NCBI GenBank assembly: GCA_003194525.1
Contig: NBIV01000243.1
Span: 40,380 to 104,379, forward strand
Length of the DNA: 64,000 nt
Source of the DNA: Gracilariopsis chorda
Taxonomy: Eukaryota > Rhodophyta > Florideophyceae > Gracilariales > Gracilariaceae
Direction: 5' to 3'
Position numbers and translations under genes: made by a program. Shown here piece after piece: positions 46,040 to 57,052 of this stretch; positions within the stretch are counted from its first letter, which is position 1, and each line of letters starts with the position of its first letter. The notes beneath the pieces were generated by a model that saw only the letters and a list, made by a program, of their open reading frames with translations, was not told the origin of the DNA and searched no databases.

Positions 46040-48590
46040 GAGTAAACCGTTTGCCCTTTTTCCTTTGCTCGTATACTATCCCTTCGTTTTTGTCAAAAGA
46101 CACGAACTTCAATAAGCACACTATTGTAGAATTTGTCAACAACAACGCAACACACCTTCGGTTTCCCAGTCCATGGCATCAATCTGTTCTCGAATCGATC
46201 TCAAAAATTCCCCATCGGGATTGCTCCCCAAAACGGGGCATGTGGCTTCCAAGAATCTTGAACAAACGTCTTTGCACTTCGACAAGAAGTCTCTTCATCT
46301 GTAGTTAGTATCTCATTCAACACCATATGACACATTTCTAGCTTCATGCCGTGCCGAGAAGTAATGTTGATACGTACTTATACGCCGCTACGATTACGTG
46401 CTTAAAAGTTTGCAGTTATGCTCATCGACAACGTAGCACTCTGCCGTTTGTTTGAACACAGAGTTGTTGACATGACCTGCCATTCCACTTCACCCCATCA
46501 GTGATATCATTCTGCAAGAGACCTCAAATGCTTCTCCTGTACCGTTCTGGAGTCTCACTTCCACCCATTTTGGGCTGAACCGTCTTGTTCAAAACTCCAT
46601 ACGAAGTACTGCTTCATGACCCTTTGATTCTCGGCCTGCACCCCCGTCTCCTGCAACTCCAAAAAACATCTACTATAGATGCTCTAATATTATCATTTAT
46701 GCTTTCCTCTCTGACGTCAAGTAGCAGGGCACCTTTGTTAGAATAATGTACTTGAATATCGCCCAAACGGTGTTTCACACTGCTAATCATTTTAACCGCC
46801 CAGTTAACTCCTAAAAAAACATAGTTCTGAACGTACCATGATCACGTTTCCCATCCTGGTCATGTCCATAAATGTATGCGTTTCAGTTGAGAAAAGCTTT
46901 GGCGGGTCCATCACCACTTTTCTATGTCGCATCTGCTACCATTCGCTCACCATAGAACCATAGTCACAGGAGACTTCGAGGAAGGGCGAGATTTAGTGTA
47001 TACATAGGCCGCCAGTCTCTGCCATGCGGTGGGCAGGTTATCCCACAAATATCTTTTCTCCCAGCTCATCAGCTTCTGCTGCCCGTCAGAAGACATCGTT
47101 TAGAGGATAAACAGCGTGTTCAAAGAAGCCTGGAAATATTCCACTAAAGTTTAGCAACACATCTATTCGCTGTTGATCCATGTTCTTCTAATTCTACTAG
47201 ATCGAAACGCTACAAACGCCCAGGCCGATCCAGGACGAGTCCAGCTTCCCGAAATCCATTACGATTCTTACGGACTCCCCTTTAGCTTTGATATTGTCCA
47301 GTTCTCACACAAAAGCAGGCACAGGTTCGAGATACGCTCCAATGTGCTCATCTTGATGAGCCTTTATTTTTCGTTCGGTAGTCTCTTTGCCTGGAGCGTA
47401 CGTGGCTGGAAACGGGAGTTGGTAAGAGTTCGTCGCATGAATGTTTGCTAATATCAGCAAGACATCTGCGTCATCATTAAGCCCATCACCGGCTGGGATG
47501 GCTTCAATGTATTCGGCATCTAGTCCTCGGAAAATATTAGCCAGCTCACGATTAGTTTACCGTAGCACCACCACGGCATCTCCAGCTAGACCTAGTTTAG
47601 CATGAGCGTTGCTAGTACTTCGACAAGTCCAATGCAGACCAATTGTTAATATAGGAGCTGCTCAGACGTCCATCACTGAAGCATCACGACAACGAGCACG
47701 TTCCACACAACATTCTTCTGGACTGTTTTTCAGATCCTCGTGGATGCTTGCTTGCACATATGAGACGGCTTCTTGACGTATAGGAGAGTTTTAGGGGACA
47801 TGAAAACCGGATGAAAACAGCCGCGACTCGAGAGCTTTGACATGAAAAGAAACTTCTGCGATATAATTGGTGCTTACCGATAACCCATCTGTATCAATCC
47901 CAATATTTAAGTTTAGAGACGTAACAATCATATCAGCGAGAAAAATATGAATTTCGTTGAGCTTCTCCTCTGGACTTCCCATTTGCCTGGGTTCATTGAC
48001 CTCCCACACCAAATTCGTCTTCTCTTCTAGGTGTCCTTATAAACCTGACCGGGCATATGAGGGTACGTTGTGGGAAACAATCGTTGCATATTGTCTTCAC
48101 TTCGCAACTGAACCTTCGCTCAGGTAGTTGGGGGCGTAAACGTACAAATGGGGAAGATTACCAGCAAGAATATCAGACCAGATCTCTTTTTTGTTCCAAA
48201 GAGGGTTACATGGTAACCAATTGTACGTACCATGTGTCCCAACGTGATTCGTGCCATCACAACATATATCGTATTCCAACAATCCATAGAAAGCAGCGTA
48301 CTAAAGGTGAGGGGCGAGACCTCTGTCGAGCAACACTAGGACTGGATCCTTTATGATGCCCAGAGTTGGTTCGAATCTGATCCAAACGTTTTCGTAACTT
48401 TGCTCGACAGTCCTTATAGTCTTCGAAGAACACAGGTCACCCTTAAGTTCTACTCGTGTCATGAGAGCCAATAAATTCTCGCCTTAAATGTTTGACAGAG
48501 ATTTGGAACGTTTACTAACGCTGCTGGCCTATCGTGAAAATGGAGGTTGGGAACCCGCAAATAATAAGGATAGCGCGCTTCTTTCACTTT
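46040..48590 (-). pseudogene. Unknown gene of the inverted arms, right copy
   Basis: Counterpart of 24100-26640. 48282-48097 reads EYDICCDGTNHVGTHGTYNW and LWNKKEIWSDILAGNLPHL without the stop found in the left arm. 48012-47791 has NIGIDTDGLSVSTNYIAEV. 47560-46860 repeats the AGDGLNDDADVL-like, DDICGRHLMDN-like and related blocks. Stops and shifts differ from those of the left arm, so the two copies decayed separately after duplication. No family was recognised. Confidence 0.5.
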
Positions 48591-50521
48591 GGATTTCGTT
48601 TCAGGGCAATAAACTGCTTCAGCGGACCCGTGAGAGGCTTAATCCAGACAGTGACAAAATGATTTGATATCGTAACAGTCTACCAATGCTCACGGTGTGT
48701 ATTGCGCAATCCAGCTTGGAGAGGCCGTTCTGTGGAACTGATTGTAGGTTTGCAACCTTTTCATGCTATGAACGCAAGCCTTGTATGAGTACCGGTGCTG
48801 CAGTAACGTAGGTGACATCCATCTGTTATAGTATAGTTCTACCTAGGTCGGAAATACTGCTGCCGGCAATTGATACAGCGGGTCCCCGGACGAAAGGGAA
48901 TACCATCGTGGGACCACAGCACCGACGAGACCCGTCTGGCCTGTTATGATTCTTCCGTAAGTGAATCTGTTTGAATTGCGCTCGTTTCTTTCTGTGATCT
49001 GATGATAAGTAATACTGGAAGAAAAACTAGGCCCACACCCGGGTGACGAAAACGAAAATGAGCGAAATCGCTAGAGCCAACTACCTGTAGAAGTAAGAGC
49101 CTATACCGATTTGATTGTTTTCCATTTACAAAACTAATGGTGATAGGGAAATAAACTGAGTTGATCCGCACATCGCATTTGCACAAAATGCTGGTCCCTA
49201 ATCGCATCCGCGTATTGAAGACCGTTTGCACAACATTAGCCCTACTTGTCCGATGAAAATGCTGCGATTTCAACCTATAGTACTCGGACATGAGTTCCCA
49301 AGCTGAATGAACTACCACAGATGACGATGGTTGATATGAGTGGAATAGCAATCACCATAAATCTGATTCGAACTCAGACCCGGGAGTTCTGAAGAGTCAT
49401 GTGCACTTCCGTCACGTATAAATACCGATTTTTTGGTGCACTTCTTTCGCTGCCGTTAAATGCACGGCACTCTGGAAGTGAGCGCGCACTTTCTGCTGTG
49501 AAGAAAAGTGGCGCTCTTGCCCTACAGGGCAAAGCGAATTACGAAAGTACCCGCAACCAGTATATCGCGAACACCTCCAAGGTGGGACTGCTCGGGGAGC
49601 TTCCCCTGTGCTTTTTTGCTTCTATAGAGCTCTTGGAGGTGATCTTTACTGCTGTTAGACAAGGAACAGAATCACAGTATCTATGTAACTATGTCTCATG
49701 TAAGCTTTCGCACGCGTACAAAACCGATGTGTTCATTGAGCCAACCGCAAGATTCTGAATTCCTTGTCATTGTCTCCCACGTTTTTGGACAATTCGCTTC
49801 TGTATGTTGAGAGCTCTTGAAAAGTGAGCGCGGATGTGGTTCAGCAATAGAACGGATTCCTGCCAGTGTTCTTAGACGTTTTTGATGTTTTCTACTCTGG
49901 CGAACCTTGTGAACCGGCGTTATGTCTACGAATCAGTAAGGCTATCGTCCCCAGTGTTTCCGGATTGTACCCTGACAATACCATGAGGTCTTCGTTAGGC
50001 AGTGTCACGTTATTGGGGCACGCAGATCTCTCGTTTCCAGGTTCTTGCAATTTGTGGATATTGGGCAGGTGCTTGTCAGGTGCATCTTAGTATGAGATAC
50101 ATTCTTCTGCTTTCCGTTTCGAGCTGACTGTCTGGGTGCTTTCTGCTTTTTGAAGGTAAAGCACAGCAGTGAATATGACGCTTTAAGTGGCTGGAAGATC
50201 CAGGTAGGCTTTCAATGTTCTCTATCAGAGTTTATGGCGTGGCCAGCCCACTACGTGACCTGACAGGTCTCGTTTCTCTCAATGTTGTAACGTCATCTGA
50301 CGCAGGTGGTTCTTCCCAAACACTTTTCTTCTGTACTTGCACCGGTTCTACATGGTTCTTCTCCTCTACATCAAAGGACATGACCGGAGACGCGTTGCGC
50401 TCCGTTCCAGTAGAAATTTGAGGTTGTTTGGTACGAGATTATGACCATCATTGATAGGTTCATCATACTCGGGTGGCTCGTTTCCCATTCGTTCTGTATT
50501 GATGCAATTACAAGACGTCTT

Positions 50522-51467
50522 TGTAGACAAATGCGTGCGCGCATACCCTCTAGGCGAGGTGGATCATAAATGATTCAATACCGACGTGGCATCGGTTCAA
50601 CTTAGGTATTAGTGGACCCTCGGAAATATTGGGTGAAATTCGATATGAATTTTAATTGGTAGTTTTGGAACCTCCGTGGGTGATTTATGTGATATCTGGA
50701 ACAGAGGGACGCGTGGCAAGCGTACGGATACTATTCATGCTTGGCATGATTCACATGTGTCGTGTTGCGCCGTGGCCGGCAGTGCCGCCAAGTGACACAA
50801 GTGGGTGGAACACAAGTGCGGCACAGTGCAGTAGTAGTATTCTTATTCTATTGTGACCCAATAATAATTAAGGGAGGGCGGCCTTGCCGTTTCACCCTGA
50901 AATGAAGACAAGCTGTGGCTCGGCTCTGAGTTTATCGCCTGCGCGAAGTGACCAACTCCTGCTGGGGTTTCACCGCGTTCGGTCTCGTTATACTCACCTG
51001 CACAGTATCATCAAGGACTGCTGATCTGTATTACCCCGTGGGTTAGCCCAGTGTTCACTGTTTTTATCGTTTTGGTTACTTTCTATTGTGGGAACGGATA
51101 GCCGTTCGACTCAGTAATGAGTTTTGCCGTTCTGGCTGAACAAGCAACACCCCCCACCGCCGGGTCTCTTTCGGCTTTCTGCACGACCCGCGGGGTTGTA
51201 ACTTCCCTTTTAGTTTCTCACCTTTTTCCCTTTTCCCTTTCTGGATTCTCCGTGTACCGGAATACCGCTCACACGGACCTGTGCACTACGTTGACCAGCT
51301 GGTAACCCGATTCTTGGTATCACCTCCGTCGGTATAGCCGGAAGCCACCTCGGTTTTACACCCGAACACCGTGTGGTACGGAGGAACCTGTGGCTGCGCC
51401 TACATCGCAAGAGAGCAAGGCTGCGAACACCTTGGGAGGATTTCCCGCATAGGGATATTGCTCCACA
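50522..51467 (-). repeat. LTR-X copy D, solo LTR with perfect target-site duplication
   Basis: 946 bp. On the minus strand it starts TGTGGAGCAATAT at 51467 and ends gtctaca at 50522. The five bases gtctt stand on both sides (50517-50521 and 51468-51472). This is a clean 5-bp duplication and marks it as a solo LTR left by LTR-LTR recombination. Confidence 0.9.
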
Positions 51468-51514
51468 GTCTTCTGTATAGCATACATAAGTTGTTCTGCC
51501 GGCATCATTATCGC

Positions 51515-51711
51515 TCAATGGTTCGGCGTTTGAGAAAAAATAGCAAGTTCCGGGAGCCGAGCAGCCTCCTGTATCACTTGCTCAATTCTCTGTCGGCTTG
51601 TGTTGTATATCTCATTCCAGCGCTTCGTCTCCCATCCTTTATCAAACCGAAATCTCATTTCACTTTCAATACTTTTCATGGCCTCGAAGTTCAGGCATGT
51701 ATCATTGATAC
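51515..51711 (-). pseudogene. Coding fragment beside the solo LTR
   Basis: A 65-codon minus frame between two stops, strongly helical and charged (ESEMRFRFDKGWETKRWNEI, then RQRIEQVIQEAARLPELAI). It continues after the stop as AIMMPAEQLMYAIQKT up to the LTR-X insertion. The LTR may have landed in or near this gene. Unknown function. Confidence 0.35.
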
Positions 51712-52921
51712 CAGATTAAGACTATAAGTATAGCGGGTCACAAGATTCTCCCCTGAGACGAACATGTTCTTCTTTCTTATCATTTAGACGCCAAATGACA
51801 TCTCCCCCAATATCTTCACGACGTTGCTGCTCCTTATCATGTCCTTCACTTGTACTGGTCTGGGTATTGGCTCCAGTTTTGGACAAAGAATGAGAGCAGA
51901 AAAGTTCTTCATGGAAGCATCTTAAAATACAGAGACTAAGCTGGGTGAAAAGACACCAGAAAGTCTAACAATGATAAACTGGTAGAGATAGACAAATAAA
52001 ACATTCTTTGGACTACAAAGAAGCAGATGATAATTGTAACATCGTCTCAAGAGGTTTAATATCGCACTGTGATGCTCTACAAAATCCATGACATAACTAA
52101 AGAGATTCCTTTTAGAACTTATGAATAAATCCATCTCACAAGATGAATAGAAACAAATTTATTCCCAATCGATATTTATTGGTAACACCACAGCATTATC
52201 AATTGTTTAAAATGCCCAAACTGCAAAAAGAACAAACAAATTGATTTAAAGTCCAACCATGTGCAAGAAGTGGTGAGGCAAGGTACGTTTTGCATTAAAT
52301 ATATACAAACTGAAAGGTACTCTTTTTCAGTGTTGAGTAAGTCGTTGAAAAACTTGCCTACAAATATGTGATTTGTTGTACAAAGTAAAATGTAACTGCT
52401 AGTTTATTTTTAAAACTATTATAACGATTTTGTTTTCCTTTTATGGCTTTTAATTATTTTCCGCTTTCGTTACAGAAAGGTGAATTTGTATTTGTTTTGT
52501 ATGGTTTTGGCTAATATGAGGACTTTTGTACCTTATCATTTTGGTGCAGATACTTTTTACAGGGCCTTGCTGCGCAAAGAGGTTTTTAACGGTGGCAGCT
52601 TTGGTCAATTGCTCGAGATAGATACTAGTAGTACGCAATTATGATACTTTGTTCATAACTGCGAGGGACGGTGTGAATGGCTGTGCCAGCCGATAAGTGA
52701 AACGTGTAGACGTACATGTTTCACTGAACCTGACAGTCAGATTATCAATAAAGCCGCCGGCGGCTCTGGCTGACCTCGTGTGTCGGTCAAGCCGCAAGGC
52801 ACCACCCCCATGTTTTTCAAGATAGAGGGGTGTGGTAACGATATTTGGGGGTATACAGCGTACTTTAAGTATTATTTATGTTAAAAACTTCGAAAATGAA
52901 TGACCCATTTGTTGGTACTTT
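51712..52921. other. AT-rich stretch without a gene
   Basis: Markedly AT-rich from about 51900 to 52640, with only short frames. Nothing supported. Confidence 0.5.
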
Positions 52922-54330
52922 ATGATAAGAGTGTTGTTCCCTGGGACGACGCCGCTCCCATCGCGCCCGCACTCGCGCCTCACCTCCGCCACCCCCACCT
53001 CCGCTGCTGCCTCCGCCTCCGCCGCCGTTGCCGTTCTCGCGTGTAGCAGCAACCGCCTCGTACCATGGCCCTCCCCCACGCGCCCCGTTGCCACCGTACT
53101 GGACTACTGCGCCGGCCTGCATAGTGCGCACAATGCACAACAAGCTCCATCAATTTGACCACGCGTTGCGCAGGTACGCCGCGAATGGACGCCAGTGTCT
53201 CGGCCTCTCTCTCTCTGACTGCATACCTCGTTCAAACGCTCCAGGAAAGCCCAGACGTGGCGGGGCTCGCTGTGCTTTTGGGCGCCGTGCGCCCCCTTCG
53301 CCACGCGCCCAGTGCTTGCTTGGTCGTGCCGCATATCCGCTAGAAGCCTATGAATATATCGCGCCCGCCGCCGCCGCTGGCGGGTGATGGTACGCGTTCC
53401 TAATTTGTGCAGTCGTTTCTCGTCGATGTGGATCTTGTGATGGTGTGAAATGCGCCGCTCTGAACGAAACTGTCGCTATAGCGACAGCTCGCGTGCCGTC
53501 TTCCAAAGGGTTGGGGCGAAAACCCACATGGTGTGTCTAGATGTGCGTGAGAATGGTCAAGGCGATCTTGGTCGTGACTATGGACGACCAGTGTGGCGTT
53601 TCAGACGCGTTGTCGGGAGAGGTGTAAGACCTGTGCAAACTCATCTCGCTCACCAAGCACTACATTGAGCAGGGAGCTGACGAAATCTTCTTTCTGAATA
53701 TCACTTCGTTCCGCGGGGAGCTACTGGGAGAGGCAGCAATTGTGGAAGTGCTGCGCCAGACGTCGTACCATGTGATTGTGCCGCTCTGCACTGGCGGCGG
53801 CATCGGGGGTTACACTGACGGCGTGGGACAGCGCTGCGGTGCGTTGGATATGGCGGCACTTTGCTTTCGCACCGGTACGGATAAAGTATCGGTGGGCAGC
53901 GACGCCGTGTACGCGGCTGAGCGTTTTGGGTCGGGCGGCGGCGTGACATCCGGGTCATCTTCTATCGCGCAGATTTCGAATCTGTCCGGCACGCAAACAG
54001 CGAGGGTTTCAATCAACACGCGGCGCGTGCGTGTGGCAGAGACATGTTGCTTCGACACCATCCAGAACGCGGACGGGCGATGCTGTTGGTAGCAGAGTAT
54101 GGTGAAGGGTGGACGCACGTCGATGCAGCTGGCACGGGCCGTGCAGGCGCTGAGCGCCATCGAGGTCCTGCTCAACTCGATTGCTTCGACCTACAACTAA
54201 TATGGCTGGTATGCCACATGAAAACGACCGGGACCGTCCTGGTGATCGGCAGTTCCTCAATTCCTGGGAAATGCCACTATTGCGTGTCGTTCGCTGCGTA
54301 CATACCCATCAGGTTTCATCAAAGCTACTT
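52922..54330 (+). pseudogene. HIS7: Imidazole glycerol phosphate synthase (fused HisH-HisF), decayed copy
   Basis: In eukaryotes one protein carries a glutamine amidotransferase (HisH) and a cyclase (HisF) for histidine synthesis. Here an Ala/Ser/Pro-rich N-terminus at 52922, possibly a transit peptide, leads to the HisH start VATVLDYCAG (about 53090). After a gap come ALRRYAANGRQCLG (53160) and, in another frame, ESPDVAGLAVL and LVVPHI (53245-53343). The nucleophile Cys motif GICVG is lost. HisF begins at VCLDVREN-GQGDL (53530), shifts to VVT, has a stop near 53627, then is open from EQGADEIFFLNITSFRGE (53665) through PLCTGGGIGGYTDG and KVSVGSDAVYAAE. In VSINTRRV the catalytic Asp of VSID is Asn. 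MVKGGR, FDLQLI and VLVIGSSS blocks follow in shifting frames to about 54300. The HisH middle (about 60 residues) is missing. Confidence 0.85.
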
Positions 54331-55789
54331 CTCTAACGCAAGAGATAAGCAGCCCTTCAGATACACCTCCTAAAGCATTTTGCTGACTCAAGAGGCGTTT
54401 AGATCTACACATTCAGCGCATGGTCAGGGGATTTCCAAGATTTGCTAACCGCTCTCTTAGTACAGCTATATGTGCGATCCATTCGTCCTTGCTCGTCTTC
54501 AATGCTTACTCAAGGAATCGGAGTTCTCGGTCTACTACGGAAAGCAAGGGATTGTGCAGACCCCATACAATCTTATCAGGCTACCCGGTGTGTGATTGAC
54601 AACTTATTATGGATAAGAACACTTCACAACTACGTGTAGGTATAGGACAAATTTGCTGACGGTAAGCCGTCGCTGCCCTACTTGTCTTTCGATGCTTGGA
54701 CGATATCTACCCTTTGGTAATACGTATTGATGCGTACCCACGGGCAGCCAACCACAATCGTGACGGTACGATCTCCAGAAAATATCTTCACTTCGAGGCT
54801 CTTACCATGTGGTAGCCGTAATCTTCTCCCCGCCACGCACCGATTTCTTGATCGTGCAAAGCGCGTCTTCTTTTCTGCCTCTTACAAGCAATTGCTCAAC
54901 GCCGGCACTCCTCGTCGCCGAATTTCTATCCCTTGTTCACATACTGCGCAACCCACCCTCTTTGATTTCATTTGCGTCCGCTTGCCTCCGAAGCAATCCC
55001 GTGGGCAAAATGTGCAAGTTTAAGACCATGGTTACGAGAAGTGGGAAAAAGTACCTAACGCACATCGATTGTGGGAAGTCTAGCTGTCTGGACTCAGCGA
55101 AATACAAGCCCCAACGCAATTCAAGAGCTTAGTTTCCTTGGCTTCCTTTCCTCACACTACAACTACGGTCGAGAAATTCGCTTTTGAATCAAGAATATGT
55201 TCGATCTCGATCCTTTAGGTACCCACGGTCCTCTTTTCGGTACTGATTTGAGAATCGAGCAATTCAGCACAGGAAGAGTGGCGAGTTAATGGGTTTACTG
55301 CACTTGCTTGGCGGTAAGGTTTCCTGCGGAGGTCCATTGACTCTTGCTATTTCGAAATACGTACATCGTCTGTGCCATAGTTCATTCGTAACAATTTGAA
55401 TCTGAAAGAAACTCTGCATGAAACTGCGGTCAATAAACATTTAGCTCCAAAGTTCATTTACACTGAACACAGCTATTTCTTCATCTTCATTGTAGGTCCT
55501 TGATTCCTAACGACGACAAAGATATAAGGGTAAAATCACTTAGTCAAAGTTACTTTTCTCTCCACAGGAAACCAAGGAATCTCTGCGGCCACTCTCTGAT
55601 ATGTCGTTGACGGACTTACCTCTTCGCTCGCGCAAACTTGGCGAGTGTTCTCTCCTTGCTTGCTTTGCCAACTGATTTTGTAGTACGTAGTGATCAACGT
55701 CCGGCTTTGCCCTGCAAGAGCAGTTGCACAAAGTGCTATTTCATTCTGTCAACGTGCTGACGCCCGCTGGGCCTGGCTAATTCTTCTCT
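54331..55789. other. No gene recognised
   Basis: Plus frames at 54727-55132 overlap each other in two phases and show no motif. Nothing else was seen. Confidence 0.4.
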
Positions 55790-57052
55790 TCATACGACTC
55801 CCGAGAGACCATAAATGTAAGGTCTCGTGGAGACGAGAGCTTCGGTGTTCTTCGGACGTTCGAGTGGAGGTCTGAAGTCCAGTTCGTGGCTGCACCAGAC
55901 ACTACCAACCTCCGTAAATATCGAATCAACGCTTCTGAGATGTCTCATCGCATACACGCGGAACATATCGAAGTCTATCGTATCTCCCAATATATCACGA
56001 AGAACAGTTTCCAATCGGTTTATGAGAGCGTCCATGACGTCCGGGAGCGGCCGTTTGAGCATCCAAAGTTGTATCTTTACCCGACTCCTCCCGTTCCCCT
56101 CTTTTCGCCCATACTTCCGACAAGCTTTTTTCGTGCCATCAATAACAGCACCATGAGCGACACCGAGTGACTTTTCAAGACAAGAGGCAAGACAATCAGA
56201 AGAAAGCTCCGCCATTGGATCCCAAGAGTCGAAGCGCAATACTTTGCGGTTCTTGCAGTCTCGGTCAACCTTTATCCGGCTCTCAACGAAAGACAGGAAA
56301 CAACTTGCTTCATCTCCTGCGCATGCACTTGCTTCTTTGGCTTGATACGCACATCTCAGTATATACTCGGATATAGCACACATATGAATAACAAGTTCTT
56401 GCATTCTTGCGAGTGTATTGTCTTCAAACCACTTCTTTGCAATTGTTCCGTCGCTTCTGCCCGGGCTGAAGAGAGCTATTGCATTCTCGGGCAAGGAGAA
56501 GCGATGTACCCTCCTATCGCCAACCACCATATTTCGTCCATACAACAACTTTAAACCGCTGTAGACGATCCTAGAGGAGGGATAGCGAGACATGGCGTCA
56601 AAAATGTTCCTTCCCCGGCCTTCTCCTGGGAGTTTCGCCGACAGGGCACAAACGTTCTCCCACATCCTAGTCTCACCCTTCCAGTACTTCGAGCCATTCA
56701 TCAAAATGCGCACGTCGTACTGCTTGACAATCTTTTGAGCAAAGGACCGCGCGTTGTAGAAAGACTTTGTGTTCTGATTTCTCAAGAGGCCATGCGCCTC
56801 TTCAGTTTCTTCGACTTCCGCATCCATACGTTCTCGTACCCAGCGCACAACATCTGGAATCGATTCAGAAAGTACTATCTTCCGTGGTTGCAGTTCTTTT
56901 CTAGCTGCGTTTTCACGAACCTTCACATTACTGATGATCCTCTTCCTACCACTCTTTGTGATCTTCTTCGACACTCCTTTCCAGGCAGTTGCACCTTTCG
57001 TATCGCTGTTTGAGGCCCTTGCTCTTTCTTGTGCCATGCCTCTCTTCCTCAT
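55790..57052 (-). CDS. Orphan protein of 420 residues, intact
   Basis: One uninterrupted minus ORF from ATG 57052 to the stop at 55790, without introns; open length far above the local background. The first 60 residues are basic (KKITKSGRKRIISNVKVREN), suggesting nucleic-acid binding. The rest is mixed helical, with several Cys (HMCAISEYILRCAYQAKEAS) and a C-terminal FDMFRVYAMRHLRSVDSIF segment. No transmembrane segment or signal peptide was seen and no family was recognised. It is divergent from the tyrosine-recombinase gene at 59274, with 2.2 kb between. It could be a partner protein of that gene, or a host gene. Start choice is uncertain, as the first in-frame Met was taken. Confidence 0.7.
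   Translation of the reverse strand: MRKRGMAQERARASNSDTKGATAWKGVSKKITKSGRKRIISNVKVRENAARKELQPRKIVLSESIPDVVRWVRERMDAEVEETEEAHGLLRNQNTKSFYNARSFAQKIVKQYDVRILMNGSKYWKGETRMWENVCALSAKLPGEGRGRNIFDAMSRYPSSRIVYSGLKLLYGRNMVVGDRRVHRFSLPENAIALFSPGRSDGTIAKKWFEDNTLARMQELVIHMCAISEYILRCAYQAKEASACAGDEASCFLSFVESRIKVDRDCKNRKVLRFDSWDPMAELSSDCLASCLEKSLGVAHGAVIDGTKKACRKYGRKEGNGRSRVKIQLWMLKRPLPDVMDALINRLETVLRDILGDTIDFDMFRVYAMRHLRSVDSIFTEVGSVWCSHELDFRPPLERPKNTEALVSTRPYIYGLSGVV

Larger units (their letters stand above)
46040..51467 (-). repeat. Right arm of the 5.4-kb inverted duplication
   Basis: Reverse-complement copy of 21226-26640, with the arms about 19.4 kb apart. The outer end is LTR-X copy D. Local identity ranges from about 98 to about 85 percent by eye, and small indels are present. 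Such arms could form a very large hairpin or recombine to invert the segment between them. Confidence 0.85.

Noticed and set aside
52865-53143. Minus ORF with Gly-rich repeats
   Set aside because: Antisense of the Ala/Pro/Ser-rich HIS7 leader. The plus strand gives the recognisable product.
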